5,218 bases of DNA from Methanoregulaceae archaeon (GCA_028679405.1 JAJRBP010000292.1:1-5218); one strand, 5' to 3'; positions 1-5,218 are shown, numbered from the stretch's first letter. The notes: generated by a model not told the origin, from the sequence alone. Made by a program: numbers and translations.

Positions 1-766
1 CCCGCGGGATATCCCTGGTGACACCTTCCGAAAGGATTTCATGATCCTCTGACATTGAAAATTCTGCCTCGCATCTCTGGAAGAGGTCGAGGTCTGTCTT
101 CCCGTATAGATCATTCCGGGAAAGGCCGAACAGCTCTTCGCCCGCCTTATTCAACCTGATATAACGGAGATCTGACGCGTCCTTGACAAAGATCGTGTCC
201 GGAATGTTCTCAACGATTGCATCGAGGAACTCATCCTCCTCCGACAGCGCGATCTCTACCCGCTTCCGCTCCTCGATATCGGCCTCGAGCTGTACTACCT
301 TCTTTTCCAGCTTCCGAAAGAGAACCTCATTGTATTGCCTGAGGATCTCCATCTCGTCCCCAAGTGGTTTTACATGAGAGATCGGTGCAATTTGTTGTGA
401 TTCTTCCAGGACTTCATGTACCACCTGAACCAGGACCTCGGGTTTTTGCGGTTTGATGATGAATCGCTCCGCGCCCAGGCTCAGGGCGAACTGCTCATCC
501 CTCGCATCAGTATAGGTGGCAGTATAGAATATGAATGGAATGGGATTCAGCCGGCAGTCCTCCTTCCACCGGCGGCACAGCTCGAAACCGTCCATGACTG
601 GCATCAGGATGTCGGTGATTATGAGGTCCGGGGGGTCTTCTTTAGCCGCTCCCAGGGCTTCCGCTCCATTCCTGGTGGAAGTAACTACAAAACCATACCC
701 CTTCAGGGTCGCTTCCAACAGGTAGAGGTTTGGCTGAATATCGTCGCATATCAGGATCCTGGTCAT
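1..766 (-). CDS. Receiver-PAS signalling protein (response regulator with N-terminal REC and PAS sensor domain), 3' end outside window
   Basis: Partial gene: 255 codons are open from the ATG at 766 to the left edge, with no stop. Residues 1-120 form a CheY-type receiver: acidic pair D8/D9, phosphoacceptor D52 in TDILMPVMDG, T82 in the switch strand, and K105 followed by P. Residues about 138-180 (EMEILRQYNEVLFRKLEKKV onward) look like a coiled-coil linker. From about 182 a PAS domain begins (IVENIPDTIFVKDAS, then LNKAGEELFGLSRNDLYGK) and runs to the edge. In methanogens this REC-PAS layout usually continues into more PAS domains and often a HisKA/HATPase module, so the true output is not visible. 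The start is supported by AGGAG seven bases upstream (774-778), and the ATG overlaps the TGA of the upstream receiver gene as ATGA. It is last of the three visible operon genes and probably receives phosphate from the kinase at 1152-3116. A family-level call is safe; the ligand and output are unknown. Confidence 0.9.
   Translation of the reverse strand, partial: MTRILICDDIQPNLYLLEATLKGYGFVVTSTRNGAEALGAAKEDPPDLIITDILMPVMDGFELCRRWKEDCRLNPIPFIFYTATYTDARDEQFALSLGAERFIIKPQKPEVLVQVVHEVLEESQQIAPISHVKPLGDEMEILRQYNEVLFRKLEKKVVQLEADIEERKRVEIALSEEDEFLDAIVENIPDTIFVKDASDLRYIRLNKAGEELFGLSRNDLYGKTDLDLFQRCEAEFSMSEDHEILSEGVTRDIPR
763..766 (-). other. ATGA stop/start overlap, single-domain receiver to REC-PAS gene
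   Basis: The receiver TGA (765-763) overlaps the REC-PAS ATG (766-764). The Shine-Dalgarno AAGGAGTGA lies within the receiver's last codons at 771-779. This is the second identical overlap in the operon, so all three genes are very likely on one mRNA. Confidence 0.9.
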
Positions 767-1155
767 CCGTTCACTCCTTCGGAATTGCAGGCTGGGAGAT
801 AGTGTTCTATCTGGGCTGAAAAGATCTTTGGGTCTATTGGTTTTTCAATGTATCCGGTGCATCCGGCTGAAAGTGCCTTTTCGCGATCTCCAACCATGGC
901 GTAGGAGGTAAGGGCGACGATCGGGATGGCGGACAGCTCCGGATTGAGCCGGAGCTCCCGGGCAGTCGCGTATCCGTCCATCACAGGTAACTGGATATCG
1001 AGTAAAATGAGATCTGGTTTCATCCTGGCGGCCAGGTCGATACCCTCCCTGCCGTCCCGAGCCCTGGATACCTCGTGGCCTTTAGCAGTCAATATAAAAT
1101 TGACCAGGTAGAAGTTCTGGTCATTGTCCTCGATGTAGAGAATACTCCGCTTCAT
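763..1155 (-). CDS. Single-domain response regulator (CheY/DivK-like receiver)
   Basis: This 130-residue protein is a receiver domain and nothing else. E9/D10 and D12 lie in the acidic pocket, D53 in LLDIQLPVMDG is the phosphoacceptor, T83 (IVALTSYAM) is the switch threonine, Y102 the switch aromatic, and K105-P106 the conserved lysine-proline. The pattern ILYIEDNDQN...LLDIQLPVMDG...IPIVALTSYAM..GDREKALSAGC resembles DivK-type stand-alone receivers, which relay phosphate or bind partner kinases and do not bind DNA. With no output domain, it probably acts as a phosphorelay shuttle or phosphate sink between the membrane kinase and the REC-PAS protein. The start has AGGAG at 1162-1166, six bases upstream. 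The ATG overlaps the kinase stop (ATGA, 1152-1155) and its own TGA overlaps the next ATG (763-766). The short tail after residue 121 (ACNSEGVNG) is unstructured. The domain is certain; the partner assignment is inferred from the operon. Confidence 0.95.
   Translation of the reverse strand: MKRSILYIEDNDQNFYLVNFILTAKGHEVSRARDGREGIDLAARMKPDLILLDIQLPVMDGYATARELRLNPELSAIPIVALTSYAMVGDREKALSAGCTGYIEKPIDPKIFSAQIEHYLPACNSEGVNG
771..779 (-). promoter_or_regulatory. Shine-Dalgarno site of the REC-PAS gene
   Basis: On the minus strand the sequence reads AAGGAGTGA, a strong match to the archaeal consensus. Its AGGAG core is seven bases from the ATG at 766. It fixes the start of a gene whose 3' end lies outside the window. 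Confidence 0.75.
1152..1155 (-). other. ATGA stop/start overlap, kinase to single-domain receiver
   Basis: The kinase TGA (1154-1152) and the receiver ATG (1155-1153) share bases. Together with AGGAG at 1162-1166 inside the kinase 3' end, this indicates translational coupling and roughly matched production of kinase and receiver. Confidence 0.9.
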
Positions 1156-3116
1156 TGGTTGCTCCTATCAACAGGAATGGTGAACTCAAAGACGCTCCCT
1201 TTTCCCTGTTCACTTTCCACCCGGATGGTTCCACCCATCATCTCGACAAGCCTCTTCGAGATAGAGAGCCCAAGGCCTGTGCCCTCATAGTGCCGGGTGA
1301 GGCCGGTCTCTAGCTGGCTGAAGGGTCTGAACAGCTTATCCAGGTCCTCACTCCGAATCCCGATACCTGTGTCCGAGACACGAACTGAAATCATAGCTCC
1401 CTGGCGCGAACATCTGACCCCAATCTGACCCTGTCCGGTGAACTTTATGGCGTTGGAGAGAAGGTTTAAGAGAACCTGTTCCACGCGCCGGCTGTCCCCC
1501 CTGACCGCTCCCACGTCGGGTGTGATTTCAGTCATAATCGAGAGGCTTTTTCGCTCTACGAGCGGTCTGACGGTGCGGATGACCTTCTCGATCGATACCC
1601 GCATGTCGAAAAGTTCATTGGCGAGCTGCAGTTGTCCTGCCTCTATCTTCGAGAGGTCCAGTACATCGTTGATCAGGGCGAGAAGGTGTTCAGAGCTGTC
1701 CGATACCATGCCAAGTTGTTTCTTCTGCTCCTCGTTCAGGGGTCCGGCCATCTCCTGGAGGAGAATTCCCGAGAAACCGATGATAGAATTGAGCGGTGTC
1801 CGAAGTTCGTGTGACATGGTTGCGAGGAATGCCGACTTGAGCCGATCGGCTGACTCGGCCTCCTCTTTCGCCTTCGCGAGTTCACGGGTGCGTTCGGCAA
1901 CTATCTCCTCCAGGTGGTCGCGGTGGTCGGCAAGGTCTGCCAGAGCTTGTTTCCGCCCCAGTTCTTCAGAGTGGATCTTTCCGACCATCGCCCTGAAAGA
2001 ACGGGCGAGGACTCCGATCTCTCCCGTGCTTCCGGTTTCAATCTCCTGGTCCAGGTCACCGGTCTCGGCAATTTTGCGACTTACCTCCGTAAGGCTTGTA
2101 AGGGGCCGGATAACCGTGTGGTTGAGTGCAGCGATGGTAATCCCGGAGAGCAGGATCAGGGCTATCAGGACAATGAGCAGGATTCTTAATATGGAATCGT
2201 TGATCTCCTGCTCGATCTCTGAAAATGGGATAAAAACGCCGATCTTCCACCCAAGTTCCGGAGAGGTATAATGCATGAGGTAGGTATCATTCAGGACAAG
2301 TACTCCCTCCCTTGTCGCAAGGAATGCCGGGGTCTGTCCGGCCAGGATATCGCTAACATTGCGAAACAGCCAGGAAGAGTTTCCTGCCGCCAGGACCATG
2401 CCATTTTTATCGACAAGGACCATCTCCCCGCGACGCCCGATATCGAATCGGGATATGTAGTTCGTAAGGTTGACCAGGGTAATGTCGGCACCCACTACGC
2501 CGTACACAGATCCGTTTGCATCGAGCAATGCAGTCACGATCCCGATGTTCACATCCGGGGTAGTGACGGCCTTATACGGTTCGGTTACCATCACCTGTCC
2601 CGGGTGTTCTTTTGCAAGGATATACCAGGGCCGCTCCCTAGGATCGTAGGCGGTTGGCAGGGCGCGTTTGTATGAACGGACAAATGCGCCATTTTCCCGG
2701 CCCATATAGACAGAGCTGACATACGGATGGGTAATCTGGTATGCCTGCAGGATCCGGATAATATCCTGTTCCTGCTTTCCGATGGAATACCGGAACTTGT
2801 CTTCGGATGCGTTTAAGAAATTCGTGAATTCTCCGTCGTCCCTGGTACGGATATCCTCGCTGACGGAGAGTTCAAGGACATCGTACCGGACGCTGCTGAT
2901 GAAATTGGTGAGTGCAAAATCGATATGTTCCAGCTGGTTGATCGAGTTCTGGGAGATGGTATTGAGGTTTTGCTTGTGTAGTGTTGAGGGGAGGACTCCG
3001 CCAACAAGGACAAGGACCAGTAGACCGATACAGAGATACAGGCCCAGGACTTTTGACCGGAGATTCACAATATGTGGATATCGGGGACAGGGGCGATAAC
3101 CGTTTCGAACCGACAT
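1152..3116 (-). CDS. Membrane-bound dCache-HAMP sensor histidine kinase
   Basis: A complete 654-residue kinase. A first membrane helix (about 23-43, LGLYLCIGLLVLVLVGGVL) and a second (about 309-331) flank an extracytoplasmic dCache sensor (about 45-305). The sensor carries the family signature YDPRERPWY (157-165), TEPYKAVTTPDVNIGIVTAL (178-197) and GVVGADITL (206-214). A HAMP domain follows (about 333-385), then a coiled coil (385-428) and HisKA with the H-box SHELRTPLN, phosphoacceptor H436. The HATPase has the N-box (NLLSNAIKF, 551-559), G1 (DTGIGI, 582-587) and G2 (GTGLGLSISKRL, 612-623). All catalytic motifs are intact, so it should autophosphorylate and feed the two receiver genes downstream; the first of these overlaps its stop as ATGA. 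An in-frame TAA just upstream limits N-terminal extension. No Shine-Dalgarno precedes the ATG; a GTG at 3066-3068 (residue 17, VNLRSKVLG) is a plausible alternative start giving 638 aa. It is divergent from the permease gene. The ligand is unknown. Confidence 0.96.
   Translation of the reverse strand: MSVRNGYRPCPRYPHIVNLRSKVLGLYLCIGLLVLVLVGGVLPSTLHKQNLNTISQNSINQLEHIDFALTNFISSVRYDVLELSVSEDIRTRDDGEFTNFLNASEDKFRYSIGKQEQDIIRILQAYQITHPYVSSVYMGRENGAFVRSYKRALPTAYDPRERPWYILAKEHPGQVMVTEPYKAVTTPDVNIGIVTALLDANGSVYGVVGADITLVNLTNYISRFDIGRRGEMVLVDKNGMVLAAGNSSWLFRNVSDILAGQTPAFLATREGVLVLNDTYLMHYTSPELGWKIGVFIPFSEIEQEINDSILRILLIVLIALILLSGITIAALNHTVIRPLTSLTEVSRKIAETGDLDQEIETGSTGEIGVLARSFRAMVGKIHSEELGRKQALADLADHRDHLEEIVAERTRELAKAKEEAESADRLKSAFLATMSHELRTPLNSIIGFSGILLQEMAGPLNEEQKKQLGMVSDSSEHLLALINDVLDLSKIEAGQLQLANELFDMRVSIEKVIRTVRPLVERKSLSIMTEITPDVGAVRGDSRRVEQVLLNLLSNAIKFTGQGQIGVRCSRQGAMISVRVSDTGIGIRSEDLDKLFRPFSQLETGLTRHYEGTGLGLSISKRLVEMMGGTIRVESEQGKGSVFEFTIPVDRSNQ
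1162..1166 (-). promoter_or_regulatory. Shine-Dalgarno site of the single-domain receiver
   Basis: AGGAG on the minus strand, six bases before the ATG at 1155. It lies inside the last codons of the kinase gene. Confidence 0.75.
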
Positions 3117-3181
3117 GGATTGGAAAGAGACCGATTAGTGGAGGTATCGTGATGTCCTGTAAATTCCTCGCAGGATTGCCG

Positions 3182-3190
3182 GTTTATTAT
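3182..3190 (-). promoter_or_regulatory. Candidate TATA-like box for the kinase operon
   Basis: On the minus strand the sequence reads AATAATAAA(C), the most A/T-rich short element upstream of the kinase start. A start site about 25 bases downstream would give a leader of roughly 45 bases before the ATG at 3116. The match to the archaeal consensus is weak, and the box abuts the CCCGGG palindrome. Confidence 0.2.
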
Positions 3191-3227
3191 TCCCGGGAAC
3201 GCTCATAAGAAACAAACACGTCCCGGG
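3190..3227. repeat. Pair of TCCCGGG elements 30 bp apart (possible operator)
   Basis: TCCCGGG occurs at 3191-3197 and again at 3221-3227, a centre-to-centre spacing of exactly 30 bp, close to three helical turns. The left copy sits in a perfect 10-bp palindrome, TTCCCGGGAA (3190-3199); the right copy has the CCCGGG core with only a partial palindrome around it. Spacing and position between divergent genes fit a two-site operator for a dimeric regulator. CCCGGG is not very rare in such DNA, so chance remains possible. Confidence 0.3.
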
Positions 3228-3257
3228 TGCCTTGGCGAAAAAAAATCAGGCTTAGTG

Positions 3258-3264
3258 TTTTAAA
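3258..3264 (+). promoter_or_regulatory. Candidate TATA-like box for the permease gene
   Basis: TTTTAAA faces the permease, with an A-rich stretch (A8 at 3238-3245) upstream that could belong to the promoter. A start about 25 bases downstream would leave a leader of roughly 75 bases. The consensus match is weak, and other A/T-rich spots (3305-3312, 3327-3345) cannot be excluded. Confidence 0.22.
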
Positions 3265-3346
3265 CGGATTTTCCGGCAGTCCTGCCCGCATCGAACAGAT
3301 ACCGTTATTGTTTCGTATCGTACACTTTTTCTCCCATATTCAAAAT

Positions 3347-3352
3347 GAGGGT
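3347..3352 (+). promoter_or_regulatory. Shine-Dalgarno site deciding the TTG start of the permease
   Basis: GAGGGT lies eight bases upstream of the TTG at 3361. In the permease frame there is a TGA at 3346-3348, so the protein cannot begin further upstream. The next in-frame GTG (3406) would remove most of the first membrane helix. The ATG at 3345 is in a different frame and opens only a shadow frame. Confidence 0.6.
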
Positions 3353-3360
3353 CGTCCGAA

Positions 3361-4929
3361 TTGGATCTTATCATCCTGTGTATTCTCGCACTCCTGCCGA
3401 TCATCGTGATCTTTACCGGCCTTGTTTTCCTGAAACTTGGGGGAACGCTCATGGCGGTCATCGGATGGGTGCTGACCGGTCTCATTGCCGTCCTGTTTTT
3501 TCATACATCGCCAGAAATCGTTTTCTATGCATCATGGAACGGCATCCTGTCTTCTTTCGGGATCTCCCTGATGGTATTCCTGACAATCCTGCAGGTTACC
3601 ATGATGGACATCACGGGAGCCTTAAGCAGGATAACGGAATACATCCGGGCTGTCGCAGCAGAGCGCTACGAGCAGATTATGATCCTGAACGTGGGATTTG
3701 GATCGTTCCTTGTCTCGGTCGGCGCCACGCCGGTGACCATGCTGCCGCCGATAATGCTTGCACTCGGCTTCTCTCCTGTCGCAGCCATTGCCCTCCCGTG
3801 TCTCGGATACGACCCGCTGACATCTTTTTCGTTGCTCGCTGTCCCTATTACTCTTCCCGCATCGGTGTTCAATCTCGATGCCAAGGAATTTGGCAGCACC
3901 ATTGCGCTGTTCCTCCCGGTGATATCCACAGGACTCGCGCTTGGCATGCTATGGGTGGCCGATGGATTCACCGGGGTGAAAAAGGGCTTTTGGATCGCAC
4001 TTGTTTCCGGCCTCACCCTGGGGATATCAGCAATCGTGTTTGTGAATATTCTTCCGGCTTCAGCAATCGGCCTTGTCGGCGTGTTCTCAGGTCTCGTAAC
4101 GATTATCGTCCTGCTCCTCCTCCGTGCGGTCCGGAGGAAACGGATGAATTCAGGACCTGTATCCGGCACCGGCCCACGAAATCCAATGCCCCTCTGGAAG
4201 GCGGCCTTTCCCTGGATACTCCTTGTCACTTTTGGGATCCTCATCAGTATCCCCTTTATCCAGGCCGGCCTCTACAGTATCCTCGGGGATGCCCAGAAGA
4301 TCCATGTTGTTGCAAACAAGGTCGTGGACTTAAAACTCATGAACCAGGCCTATTTCTGGGTACTGGTAAGTACGGTCCTCGCCGCCCCTGTCCTGGTGTC
4401 CTCGTGGAACAAGGCCGGAACAATTCTTTCGGTCTGGCTGAAACGGGCATGGAGTCCTACCCTTGCGGCGATGATCTTTTTTGCCATCGCGTACGTAATG
4501 GACTGGTCGGGACGGTCAGTCCTCAACAATACTCTCACCTTCGCCGGGGGGACCGATGCGTACAATATGAATGCGGTTATAGGTCTTGCCCTCGCACTCG
4601 CCTTCGGAATCGGGTTTCCAGTTATCAGTCCGAGCCTCGGGCTTTTCGGATCATTCATCTCCGGGAGCGAATCCTCCTCGAATGTCATGTTTTACGGGAT
4701 CCTGAAGAAAGCGACCGACGTGCTCAATATCGATTTCATGAAAGTGTACGCCGCTCATGCGGTAGGCGGGGGTGTCGCATCCGGGATCGCCGTCGCAAAA
4801 ATCCTGAATGCCGCCGCAGTTATCGATAAACTTGGACTGGAAGGAGAGGTAATCAGGAAGTTAGCTCCGATCGCCATCATCCTGACCGCGATCACCGGCC
4901 TGATGCTTGTCGTAATGCTCATTCTTTAA
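3361..4929 (+). CDS. lctP: LctP-family permease (L-lactate/glycolate permease type)
   Basis: A 522-residue, very hydrophobic integral membrane protein with more than ten predicted helices. Two regions mark the LctP family (L-lactate, D-lactate and glycolate transporters, proton-coupled in bacteria). One is the glycine-rich block at 110-163, with SVGATPVTMLPPIMLALGF and later PCLGYDPLTSFSLLAVPI. The other is the C-terminal block, SPSLGLFGSFISGSESSSNV (423-442) then MFYGILKKATDVL, matching the family's GsF-tGSn-SN motif. The end (AVGGGVASGIAVAKI...LGLEGEVIRK) also fits. It is slightly shorter than the roughly 550 residues of E. coli LldP, and the usual GFGTP is replaced by SVGATP, so the substrate may differ. 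A basic loop lies at 256-261 (AVRRKR). The TTG start is supported by GAGGGT and an in-frame upstream stop. It is divergent from the kinase operon, with no lactate dehydrogenase or utilisation gene nearby. The family call is firm; lactate as substrate is inferred. The symbol is given for the family only. Confidence 0.85.
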   Translation: MDLIILCILALLPIIVIFTGLVFLKLGGTLMAVIGWVLTGLIAVLFFHTSPEIVFYASWNGILSSFGISLMVFLTILQVTMMDITGALSRITEYIRAVAAERYEQIMILNVGFGSFLVSVGATPVTMLPPIMLALGFSPVAAIALPCLGYDPLTSFSLLAVPITLPASVFNLDAKEFGSTIALFLPVISTGLALGMLWVADGFTGVKKGFWIALVSGLTLGISAIVFVNILPASAIGLVGVFSGLVTIIVLLLLRAVRRKRMNSGPVSGTGPRNPMPLWKAAFPWILLVTFGILISIPFIQAGLYSILGDAQKIHVVANKVVDLKLMNQAYFWVLVSTVLAAPVLVSSWNKAGTILSVWLKRAWSPTLAAMIFFAIAYVMDWSGRSVLNNTLTFAGGTDAYNMNAVIGLALALAFGIGFPVISPSLGLFGSFISGSESSSNVMFYGILKKATDVLNIDFMKVYAAHAVGGGVASGIAVAKILNAAAVIDKLGLEGEVIRKLAPIAIILTAITGLMLVVMLIL

Positions 4930-4983
4930 GGAGAGTCTGAATTCTCTTCCGGATGTTATGGCGGTAGGATCGTTCTGTATCTG

Positions 4984-4989
4984 TTTTTT
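4984..4989 (+). terminator. First T-tract after the permease
   Basis: A T6 run 55 bases after the permease stop. Archaeal RNA polymerase terminates at such tracts without needing a hairpin. This is the first candidate end of the permease transcript. Confidence 0.35.
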
Positions 4990-5078
4990 CAGAACCGGTT
5001 GAGTAGGGGGACCAGTCCGTCATACTCGCGCTTCCAGGCCGGGTCCGGGATACGAAGGATCCCTTGAGGGGAGATAAT
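4989..5078 (-). pseudogene. Possible 3' remnant of a gene (29 coding-like codons, no canonical start)
   Basis: On the minus strand, 29 codons between a TGA at 5081-5079 and a TGA at 4991-4989 read like a real protein end, including LRIPDPAWKREYDGLVPLL and ending NRF. Their third positions are strongly G/C, as in the genuine genes here. There is no ATG, GTG or TTG in the frame, so it cannot be an intact gene by ordinary rules. It could be the tail of a decayed or frameshifted gene that once extended rightwards, or chance. I do not recognise the family. The T-tract at 4984-4989 is on the wrong strand to end it. Confidence 0.25.
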
Positions 5079-5084
5079 TCAAGG

Positions 5085-5118
5085 TTTTTTTCAGCCCCTT
5101 TTTCAGATATCCCTTTTT
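5085..5118 (+). terminator. Cluster of three T-tracts, likely main permease terminator
   Basis: T7 (5085-5091), T5 (5099-5103) and T5 (5114-5118) follow each other within 34 bases in an otherwise non-coding stretch. Closely repeated T-tracts are typical of efficient archaeal termination. No convincing hairpin precedes them. Confidence 0.45.
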
Positions 5119-5134
5119 ACGGATAAAATGAGAA

Positions 5135-5218
5135 ATGGCCTCTATCGCAGGTGAAAAAAGAAGAAGAAGTCATGTGACCGTCACGGCGCCCTTTTTGTAC
5201 GATCCGGGATACGTCGCG
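5135..5218 (+). CDS. Alternative reading of the right edge: start of a plus-strand gene (28 codons)
   Basis: An ATG at 5135 opens a frame that stays open to the window edge. It begins MASIAGEKRRRSHVTVT and continues APFLYDPGYVA. The second half has coding-like codons, but the first half contains three consecutive AGA codons caused by a purine repeat, and no Shine-Dalgarno precedes the ATG. It competes with the minus-strand candidate at 5170-5218, and I consider it the less likely of the two. Confidence 0.2.
   Translation, partial: MASIAGEKRRRSHVTVTAPFLYDPGYVA
5154..5169 (-). terminator. Minus-strand pyrimidine/T-tract directly after a candidate stop codon
   Basis: Read on the minus strand, the TGA at 5172-5170 is followed at once by CTTCTTCTTC and T6 (5159-5154). 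This is the expected form of an archaeal terminator for a gene entering from the right edge, and the main reason to favour the minus-strand reading of the edge. Confidence 0.35.
5170..5218 (-). CDS. Possible C-terminal end of a gene entering from the right edge (15 codons)
   Basis: In one minus-strand frame the last 15 codons before TGA read ATYPGSYKKGAVTVT, with mostly G/C third positions. A pyrimidine-rich T-tract follows the stop immediately. This fits the tail of a gene convergent with the permease, but 15 codons cannot identify a family. The same bases are also open on the plus strand (ATG at 5135), so at most one reading is likely real. Confidence 0.3.
   Translation of the reverse strand, partial: ATYPGSYKKGAVTVT

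Larger units (their letters stand above)
3117..3360. promoter_or_regulatory. Divergent intergenic region with presumed promoters for the kinase operon and the permease
   Basis: These 244 bases separate two divergent transcription units, so both promoters should lie here. No convincing gene is present. The visible content is an A/T-rich box next to a palindromic TTCCCGGGAA (3190-3199), a second TCCCGGG at 3221-3227, an A8 run at 3238-3245, a TTTTAAA box at 3258-3264 facing the permease, and GAGGGT at 3347-3352 just before the permease start. No canonical TTTATATA archaeal TATA element was found on either strand, so exact transcription starts cannot be assigned by eye. Confidence 0.6.

Noticed and set aside
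416..802. Plus-strand 128-codon frame opposite the REC-PAS gene
   Set aside because: The minus strand here encodes a recognisable receiver domain with its phosphoacceptor aspartate; the plus frame shows no domain.
1438..2271. A 277-codon plus-strand open frame antisense to the kinase
   Set aside because: Its serine- and arginine-rich product is the usual antisense shadow of a kinase gene. The minus strand carries all H, N, G1 and G2 boxes intact.
3135..3206. A 23-codon minus-strand frame (MSVPGNNKPAILRG...) upstream of the kinase, possible leader peptide
   Set aside because: No Shine-Dalgarno sequence, no runs of regulatory codons and no attenuator hairpin; a frame this short is expected by chance in 244 bases.
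3195..3452. Twelve-base identity GGGAACGCTCAT at 3195-3206 and 3441-3452
   Set aside because: One exact 12-mer match within 5 kb is about what chance gives, and the second copy is inside permease codons.
3666..4244. Minus-strand 192-codon frame (and a second at 4350-4688) antisense to the permease
   Set aside because: Both are shadows without recognisable motifs, opposite conserved membrane segments of the permease.
3345..4829. A 494-codon plus-strand open frame starting at ATG 3345
   Set aside because: It overlaps the permease almost entirely in another frame, and its product is full of R, P, H, C and G in the manner of a shadow of a GC-rich-third-position gene. The frame at 3361 has clear LctP motifs and membrane helices.
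1..5218. CRISPR array, tRNA, rRNA, insertion sequence or prophage
   Set aside because: No regularly spaced repeats, no cloverleaf-like or rRNA-like segments, no transposase or integrase motifs and no terminal inverted repeats were seen on either strand.

Overview
The window looks like chromosomal DNA from a methanogenic archaeon, most likely of the Methanomicrobia/Methanomicrobiales (Methanoregula, Methanosphaerula or Methanospirillum-like). This is an inference. It rests on archaeal-style signalling proteins (a receiver fused to a PAS domain, and a dCache histidine kinase), moderate GC with GC-rich third codon positions, T-tracts as the only visible terminators, and Shine-Dalgarno sequences of the AGGAG/GGAGTGA type. 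No rRNA, tRNA or marker gene is present to fix the taxonomy.

Left part (1-3116, minus strand): a three-gene signalling operon read right to left. First is a membrane histidine kinase (TM - dCache - TM - HAMP - HisKA - HATPase). Next is a stand-alone DivK/CheY-like receiver of 130 aa. Last is a receiver-PAS protein cut by the left window edge. Both junctions are 4-bp ATGA overlaps, and each downstream gene has its own Shine-Dalgarno sequence inside the preceding reading frame, so the three are very probably translationally coupled and act in one phosphorelay. No DNA-binding output domain is visible.

Middle (3117-3360): a 244-bp divergent intergenic region holding the presumed promoters of both transcription units. 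It contains two TCCCGGG elements exactly 30 bp apart, one of them in a perfect 10-bp palindrome, beside an A/T-rich box.

Right part (3361-4929, plus strand): one long gene for an LctP-family (L-lactate/glycolate permease type) transporter of 522 aa that starts at TTG. The divergent arrangement suggests, but does not prove, that the kinase system and the permease are functionally linked, for example sensing and uptake or export of a small carboxylate or amino acid.

Right edge (4930-5218): mostly non-coding, with several plus-strand T-tracts. It holds a short coding-like minus-strand frame without a canonical start (possible gene remnant), and the extreme tip of a gene that could be read on either strand. 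I saw no mobile element, CRISPR array or RNA gene.
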